Shown here in pieces: positions 59,229-64,000 of a stretch of 64,000 bases of DNA. The notes under the pieces were generated by a model, which saw nothing but the letters and a program-made list of their open reading frames with translations, ran no database searches and was not told the origin of the DNA. Location: the NCBI GenBank assembly GCA_016212165.1, contig JACRGY010000104.1, forward strand, positions 1 through 64,000, read 5' to 3'. Numbering within the stretch: position 1 is the first letter of the stretch; the number at the start of each line of letters is the position of its first letter. The translations under genes were made by a program, and so were the position numbers. This stretch comes from Nitrospirota bacterium. Its GTDB lineage: Bacteria; Nitrospirota; Thermodesulfovibrionia; Thermodesulfovibrionales; UBA1546.

Positions 59229-60424
59229 GGAAGTGTTATTTCGACCATGTAGCAACGAATCCTCTGGATTCCCGCGTACTTGACGAAATGATGCCTTATT
59301 TCAAAGAGGAATTCGGCAATCCTTTGAGCATGTATGAACTAGGTTCCAAGGCAAAGGAGGCAATAGATAATGCAAGAGTACAGGTTGCATCATTAATTGG
59401 TTCAAAGGCTTCAGAGATAGTTTTTACTGCAAGCGGCGCTGAGGCAAATAATTTTGCATTGCGGGGCATTGCGCTTGCAAGGCAGAATGAAGGAAAACAT
59501 GTAATCGTGTCAAAGATGGAGCACCATTCAATATTGAATTCCGCAAGGTTTCTTGAGAAGATGGGATTCGTGGTCACTTACCTTCCGGTTGATAAACACG
59601 GTGTTGTTGACCCTGATACTGTGAAAAGGGCGATTATAAAAGATACAACACTGATATCTGTAACCCATGCAAGCAGCGAAGTCGGCACAATAGAGCCGAT
59701 AAAAGAAATAGCAGCCATTGCCAGAGAGAAAAAGATAATCTTTCATACAGATGCAGTAGCAACAGCAGGAAACATACCCATTAATATAAAAGACCTAGGG
59801 GTAGACCTTCTGAGCATGGCAGCACATCAGTTCTACGGTCCGAAGGGCGCCGGAGCGCTCTATGTAAGGGAAGGGCTGAGAATAGTCCCTCTGATATATG
59901 GCGGAATACAGGAAAATGGAAGAAGGGCCGGCACCGAGAACGTACCTGCTATTGCCGGTATGGGCAAGGCAGCTGAATTTGCCGTGAATGAGATGAATTC
60001 CCGGATAGAGCACGGCAGAAGATTAAGAGACAAACTTTTGAAAATTAAATCAAGCGCTGAAAATGTTCATCTTACAGGCCATCCTGAAAACAGGCTTCCG
60101 GGCCATGCAAGTTTTTGTGTTGAATTTATAGAGGGCGAGGCAATGCTTCTGTTGCTGTCAGCCAAGGGTGTGTATGCCGCCAGCGGTTCTGCATGTTCAT
60201 CAAAGGCATTGAAGGCATCGCCTGTCCTGCTGTCAATGGGCATACCTTCTGGCCTTGCGCAGGGTTCGATAGTCTTTACGCTCGGCAAAGATAACACGGA
60301 CGATGATATAGAATACCTGCTTGCCGAATTCCCGCAGGTGATAAAAAGGCTGAGAGAAATCTCCCCCTACGGAAAGGGCTGGGGGATAGAAGGAGAAGGT
60401 GGACAATGTATAGTGCAAAAGTAA
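59225..60424 (+). CDS. Cysteine-desulfurase-family (IscS/NifS-like) protein with altered PLP site
   Basis: MRKCYFDHVATNPLDSRV; SMAAHQFYGPKGAGALYV (Q at Schiff-base Lys position); GSACSSKALKAS. Confidence 0.9.
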   Translation: MRKCYFDHVATNPLDSRVLDEMMPYFKEEFGNPLSMYELGSKAKEAIDNARVQVASLIGSKASEIVFTASGAEANNFALRGIALARQNEGKHVIVSKMEHHSILNSARFLEKMGFVVTYLPVDKHGVVDPDTVKRAIIKDTTLISVTHASSEVGTIEPIKEIAAIAREKKIIFHTDAVATAGNIPINIKDLGVDLLSMAAHQFYGPKGAGALYVREGLRIVPLIYGGIQENGRRAGTENVPAIAGMGKAAEFAVNEMNSRIEHGRRLRDKLLKIKSSAENVHLTGHPENRLPGHASFCVEFIEGEAMLLLLSAKGVYAASGSACSSKALKASPVLLSMGIPSGLAQGSIVFTLGKDNTDDDIEYLLAEFPQVIKRLREISPYGKGWGIEGEGGQCIVQK

Positions 60425-60777
60425 TGGACCATTTTTCAAACCCGAGGAATGTGGGTGATATGCCTGATGCCGATGGTGTGGGCACAGAGGGGAATCCTAC
60501 CTGCGGGGATGTGATGCAGATTTTTATAAAGGTCAAGGACGGGAAGATAGTTGATGCAAAGTTTAAGACATTCGGGTGTGGCGCAGCTATTGCCGTAAGC
60601 AGCATGATTACAGAGCTGGTTAAGGGCAAGACTCTCGAAGAGGCATTGGCTATATCAAAGGAAACAGTGGCAAATGAATTGGGGGGGCTGCCCGCCCAGA
60701 AGATGCATTGCTCAAACCTTGGCGCAGATGCACTCAAAAAGGCTATTGAAGATTATAGAAGCAAGAACAAAACATAG
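60406..60777 (+). CDS. iscU: Fe-S cluster scaffold protein
   Basis: DHFSNPRNVGDM; GNPTCGD; FGCGAAIAVSS; KMHCSNLG. Confidence 0.93.
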   Translation: MYSAKVMDHFSNPRNVGDMPDADGVGTEGNPTCGDVMQIFIKVKDGKIVDAKFKTFGCGAAIAVSSMITELVKGKTLEEALAISKETVANELGGLPAQKMHCSNLGADALKKAIEDYRSKNKT

Positions 60778-61162
60778 ACTGAACTGCGTAAGCGGTGCAG
60801 GAATTGTTGAGACACTGATAGTTATCATAGTCATCAGTATTTTGGCAGTTGTGGTCATTGACAGGTATAATAGTATTGTCTGGGAGGCAAAAAAGGTTGC
60901 GCTCAGGGCAGAACTGAATAACCTCAGGCAGGCTATCCAGCTTTTTAAAATAACAAAAGGCAGATACCCTGAAAGTCTTAAAGAGCTTATTACAGAACAT
61001 ATTGTTGCGCCATATAAAGATACACTGATCAGCGCCAGGTATCTGGAGCCTTATTCTGTTGATAAGGATTTGAATGTGCTGGACCCCTTTGATTTGCCTA
61101 TTGCCTACGACCATTTGACCGGCAAGGTCCGGTCTCAGAAAAAAGGTTTTGAGGACTGGTGA
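60728..61162 (+). CDS. Type II secretion pseudopilin/prepilin-like protein
   Basis: VSG|AGIVETLIVIIVISILAVVVIDRY prepilin-type signal with Glu+5; GRYPESLKELI. Confidence 0.72.
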   Translation: MHSKRLLKIIEARTKHRLNCVSGAGIVETLIVIIVISILAVVVIDRYNSIVWEAKKVALRAELNNLRQAIQLFKITKGRYPESLKELITEHIVAPYKDTLISARYLEPYSVDKDLNVLDPFDLPIAYDHLTGKVRSQKKGFEDW

Positions 61163-61248
61163 AGCTCCACTCCGTTAAAAAACTCCAATCGGGCTTTCCG
61201 GCGGGGTTTACAAATCTAATTTTAGACTGTTAATATATCAGGGTTTTA

Positions 61249-61341
61249 GGAGAGGTGGCCGAGTAGGTCGAAGGCAGCCGCCTGCTAAGCGGTTGTGGGG
61301 GTAAAACTTCACCCAGGGTTCGAATCCCTGCCTCTCCGCCA
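61249..61341 (+). tRNA. tRNA-Ser (anticodon GCT)
   Basis: ggagagg...cctgctaagcgg...ggttcgaatcc...cctctccgcca, encoded CCA, long variable arm. Confidence 0.95.
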
Positions 61342-61397
61342 GTGAACAGAAGTGAGAAGTTAGAAGTAAATTGTAACTTTTAACTTATAACTATATA
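61342..61397. repeat. Phased heptamer array (8 x 7 nt) directly abutting tRNA-Ser
   Basis: gtgaaca gaagtga gaagtta gaagtaa attgtaa cttttaa cttataa ctatata. Confidence 0.75.
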
Positions 61398-61420
61398 ATT
61401 TTTTTTAAAGGAGGTTCTAA

Positions 61421-61957
61421 ATGAACAAAAAGCTTATGGCAGTAGCGCTCAGTGTTTTGCTTGTGGGTTCTTTTGCCTGCAAGAAAAAAGAACAGCAGCC
61501 TCTTCCGCAGACACCGGGTACACCTGGGATGGGGGCACTTCCTCCGGGACATCCTCAGCAAGGACAGGGAAACCAGGGCATAACCATGCCCAAGGGCGAT
61601 CTCCAGGTTATTGTCCCTGCTAATGTAAAGGGTAAATGGGGCGCTGTTAAGATTGTTGTTGAGGACAAGGCAACGAAAAAAGCGCAGGAATTCACTGTTA
61701 AACTTAACAGCGATCTGCAGATTCCAAATTCTAACCTGAAAGTAGTTGTAGGAGAGTTTCTGCCTGATTTCAAGATGGATGTCGGCACAATAACTTCGAT
61801 ATCAAATGAGCCAAATAATCCGGCAGTTAGCATTAAGGTATTTGAAGGCGGCAAGGAAGTATTTAAGGGATGGCTCTACGCAAAGTTCCCTGCGATTCAT
61901 CCGTTTGAGCATCCTAAAGTCGGCCTGGGCCTTAAAGAAGGAATTAAGAAGGGATAG
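61421..61957 (+). CDS. DUF2155-like lipoprotein
   Basis: Lipobox GSFAC; FEGGKEVFKGWLYAKFPAIHPFEHPKVGLGL. Confidence 0.72.
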   Translation: MNKKLMAVALSVLLVGSFACKKKEQQPLPQTPGTPGMGALPPGHPQQGQGNQGITMPKGDLQVIVPANVKGKWGAVKIVVEDKATKKAQEFTVKLNSDLQIPNSNLKVVVGEFLPDFKMDVGTITSISNEPNNPAVSIKVFEGGKEVFKGWLYAKFPAIHPFEHPKVGLGLKEGIKKG

Positions 61958-61958
61958 C

Positions 61959-62035
61959 GCGCCCTTAGCTCAGCTGGATAGAGCGTCGGACTACGAATCC
62001 GCAGGCCGGGGGTTCGAATCCCTCAGGGCGCGCCA
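61959..62035 (+). tRNA. tRNA-Arg (anticodon ACG)
   Basis: gcgcccttagctcagctggatagagcgtcggactacgaatccgcaggccgggggttcgaatccctcagggcgcgcca. Confidence 0.96.
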
Positions 62036-62104
62036 GTATAAGGCGCTTGGAGGATTAGCTGAATGCTCCTGAAGGATTGGGCTATTTATTCTAGGATTGG
62101 TTTT

Positions 62105-62149
62105 GAAAAAGGGTTTGTCCCGAAAGCCTTCGGGATGAACCCTTTTTTG
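62105..62149 (+). terminator. Rho-independent terminator
   Basis: aaaaagggtttgtcccgaaagccttcgggatgaacccttttttg. Confidence 0.9.
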
Positions 62150-62228
62150 TTTGTTTTTGATGGCAGCCCGTGACCTGACAATTGCTTTTTCAGGGATTAA
62201 TATTTAAAATTGAACCAGGAGATTTTAA

Positions 62229-62543
62229 ATGAAGAAGAATTGCTGGGAAGTTAAGAAGTGCGGGAGGGAACCGGGGGGAGTTAATGTAAAAGAGCTGGGG
62301 GTGTGTCCTGCAGCCACTGAGGACAGGCTTGATGGCGTTCACGAAGGTAAAAACGCAGGGAGGGCATGCTGGGTAGTAGCCGGCACATTCTGTAAAGGTG
62401 AAGTTCAGGGATTTTTTGCCAGGAAGTATAAGGATTGCGAGAAGTGTGATTTTTATCAAATGGTCAGGAAAGAGGAAGGCGCAAAGTTTACATTCTCATA
62501 TGTTCTTTTAAATATGATAGGCTGGAAAGAAAAAGGCTCTTAA
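62229..62543 (+). CDS. Two-CW domain protein
   Basis: NCWEVKKCGREPGG...ACWVVAGTFC...YKDCEKCDFYQ. Confidence 0.75.
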   Translation: MKKNCWEVKKCGREPGGVNVKELGVCPAATEDRLDGVHEGKNAGRACWVVAGTFCKGEVQGFFARKYKDCEKCDFYQMVRKEEGAKFTFSYVLLNMIGWKEKGS

Positions 62544-62573
62544 ATGACCGGGCTATAGGTTTGGGTTGATTTT

Positions 62574-62617
62574 TAAAAGGGGTTTATCCCGAAAGCCTTT
62601 GGGATAAACCTCTTTTT
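62574..62617 (+). terminator. Rho-independent terminator, homologous to 62105-62149
   Basis: aaaaggggtttatcccgaaagcctttgggataaacctctttttt. Confidence 0.9.
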
Positions 62618-62659
62618 TGTCAGGCTTGATATGCTGTTATCAGTCTGTGGAGGAGAAGA

Positions 62660-62905
62660 ATGGTCAGTGTGACTTTTTATCTTAAGGAAGGGTGCTGGAT
62701 TTGCGATGCTACGCAGGAGATGCTAAACGGGCTTACGGTAAAGTATGACCTTAAGGTTACAAAGGTTCATATTGACTCAAGCGATGAATTGTATGAGATG
62801 TACAGGTTTGATATCCCTGTGTTTGAATTCAGGGACGGGTCAACACTTCACGGGCATATCAGGAAGAAAGATTTACTGAAGAAATTTGAAGAAAATAAGG
62901 AATAA
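62660..62905 (+). CDS. Glutaredoxin-like family protein
   Basis: VTFYLKEGCWICDATQEML; FDIPVFEFRDG. Confidence 0.75.
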   Translation: MVSVTFYLKEGCWICDATQEMLNGLTVKYDLKVTKVHIDSSDELYEMYRFDIPVFEFRDGSTLHGHIRKKDLLKKFEENKE

Positions 62906-62921
62906 AAAAGCTGGTTATAAT

Positions 62922-63380
62922 ATGGACATGAAAGAACAGGATATATATTTTATGAAACTGGCGCTTGAGGAGGCCGGCATTGCTTTTTCAGAGGGAGAGG
63001 TTCCCGTAGGAGCTGTATTGGTGAGCGAAGGCGATATTATTTCAAAGGCCCATAACACGCGTGAGGCATCAAAAGACCCGACTGCACACGCAGAGATACT
63101 TGCAATACGAAAAGGAGTAGAAAAGAGCGACAGCTGGCGGTTAAGCAATGCCATGCTTTATGTAACAAAAGAACCCTGCATCATGTGTGCAGGTGCGATG
63201 GTTAATGCAAGAATTAAGAGGCTTATTTACGGTTGTAAAGATGAAAAAGGCGGCGCAGCCAGGAGCCTGTATCATCTTCTTTCGGATAAGAGGCTTAATC
63301 ATCAGGTGGAGATAGTCTCAGGTTTTCTTGAGGATGAATGCGCAGGGATATTGAAAAGGTTTTTTCAGGAGAAAAGATAG
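62922..63380 (+). CDS. tadA: tRNA adenosine(34) deaminase
   Basis: PTAHAEILAIRKG; KEPCIMCAGAMVNARIKRLIYG. Confidence 0.93.
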   Translation: MDMKEQDIYFMKLALEEAGIAFSEGEVPVGAVLVSEGDIISKAHNTREASKDPTAHAEILAIRKGVEKSDSWRLSNAMLYVTKEPCIMCAGAMVNARIKRLIYGCKDEKGGAARSLYHLLSDKRLNHQVEIVSGFLEDECAGILKRFFQEKR

Positions 63381-63392
63381 TTTCAGAAGAGA

Positions 63393-63418
63393 TGCATATA
63401 GTATTCTCGCTCTATGCC
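63393..63418. repeat. Short relative of the A/B/C palindromic family
   Basis: tgcatatagtattctcgctctatgcc, cf. gctataatattctcgct at 29006. Confidence 0.45.
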
Positions 63419-63480
63419 TGTATTTTATCTGTATTCCTTAATTTATTGTCTTGTTGTAAACTAAAAACTGTTCACTATCC

Positions 63481-63515
63481 GCTTTAAGCTGACTGCTGAA
63501 CGCTGATAGCTTTGA
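63481..63515. repeat. Phased heptamer array (5 x 7 nt) just upstream of tRNA-Ser
   Basis: gctttaa gctgact gctgaac gctgata gctttga. Confidence 0.8.
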
Positions 63516-63518
63516 TTT

Positions 63519-63608
63519 GGAGGGGTGCCAGAGCGGTTGAATGGGACGGTCTCGAAAATCGTTGTGGGGGCAACTCCACCCAGGGTTCGAATCCCTGCCC
63601 CTCCGCCA
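63519..63608 (+). tRNA. tRNA-Ser (anticodon CGA)
   Basis: ggaggggtgccagagcggttgaatgggacggtctcgaaaatcg...ggttcgaatccctgcccctccgcca. Confidence 0.94.
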
Positions 63609-63610
63609 GA

Positions 63611-63666
63611 AAAGTTAGAAGGGTAAAGTGAAAAGTTAAATGAAGAAAAGTTTTAAAACTCTTAAC
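63611..63666. repeat. Phased heptamer array directly downstream of tRNA-Ser
   Basis: aaagtta gaagggt aaagtga aaagtta aatgaag aaaagtt ttaaaac tcttaac. Confidence 0.6.
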
Positions 63667-63683
63667 TTCATAGAGGAGGGAAG

Positions 63684-64000
63684 ATGGACATTAATATAAA
63701 GAAGATACTTATCCCTGCAATTATAGCCCTGTCGTCCATATCCGTATTACTCATAATCAGGGGGATTAGCTTCAGATTGCTCCACAGATGGGCTGAAAAG
63801 ACGGCGACGAAGCTTGACGACATAATAATCATGGTACTTAAAACGCCGTCTGTTTACTGGTGCGTTGCCATAGGGCTTTATACAGGGATTGCAATTTCGG
63901 AACTTCCTGAAAGATACGTCTTTTATCTAAGCAGGACGATTAATGTGATTGTAATATTATCCATTACCATTGCAGCGGCAAACCTTGCGGGTAAGATATT
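63684..64000 (+). CDS. MscS-like mechanosensitive channel, N-terminal part (truncated by window end)
   Basis: MDINIKKILIPAIIALSSISVLLIIRGISFRLLHRWAEKTATKLDDIIIMVLKTP; gaggaggg SD. Confidence 0.7.
   Translation, partial: MDINIKKILIPAIIALSSISVLLIIRGISFRLLHRWAEKTATKLDDIIIMVLKTPSVYWCVAIGLYTGIAISELPERYVFYLSRTINVIVILSITIAAANLAGKI

Overview
This window reads as bacterial chromosome. The gene content and style suggest a Nitrospirota or deltaproteobacterial-type anaerobe, but that is inference only. (1) ~0.2-24.1 kb: an exopolysaccharide/capsule locus with FecR-like protein, Wza-like exporter, BY-kinase, CpsB-type phosphatase, two O-antigen-ligase-like polymerases, APS kinase, WecB, flippase, sulfotransferase, many glycosyltransferases, a GH5 hydrolase and a WcaJ-like initiating transferase. 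(2) ~24.2-36.8 kb: DUF4143-type ATPase, SurA-like protein, glmM, comEC, a PIN toxin-antitoxin pair, CooC-like ATPase, MsrAB, galT, bioF. (3) ~36.9-42.9 kb: F1 ATP synthase operon with b' and b but no a or c. (4) ~42.9-55.2 kb: TrmH-family methyltransferase, orphan LivK-like protein, MFS, thiE, a GGDEF response regulator, panB, argH, rpsO-pnp, M16 peptidase. (5) ~55.2-58.3 kb: accessory patch with a second DUF4143-type ATPase and a second PIN TA. (6) ~58.5-63.4 kb: IscR/TusA-like/IscS-like/IscU cluster, pseudopilin, three tRNAs, tadA. Most notable observations: an IscS homologue encoded beside iscR/iscU with Gln where the PLP Schiff-base Lys is expected and further PLP-pocket substitutions; many strictly phased 7-nt or 8-nt imperfect tandem arrays with different words, some read through in-frame in genes and others flanking tRNA-Ser genes; a four-helix-bundle (S23/IVP-like) gene embedded in GTTATTA/TAATAAC tracts at the boundary of the variable glycan cassette; a MITE-like palindromic family whose terminal stems differ between copies but stay complementary; a 167-bp imperfect palindrome between pnp and an M16 peptidase; and a DUF4143-type ATPase flanked by a duplicated 3' end of its neighbour gene. 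All family assignments come from reading sequence motifs; no database search was run.
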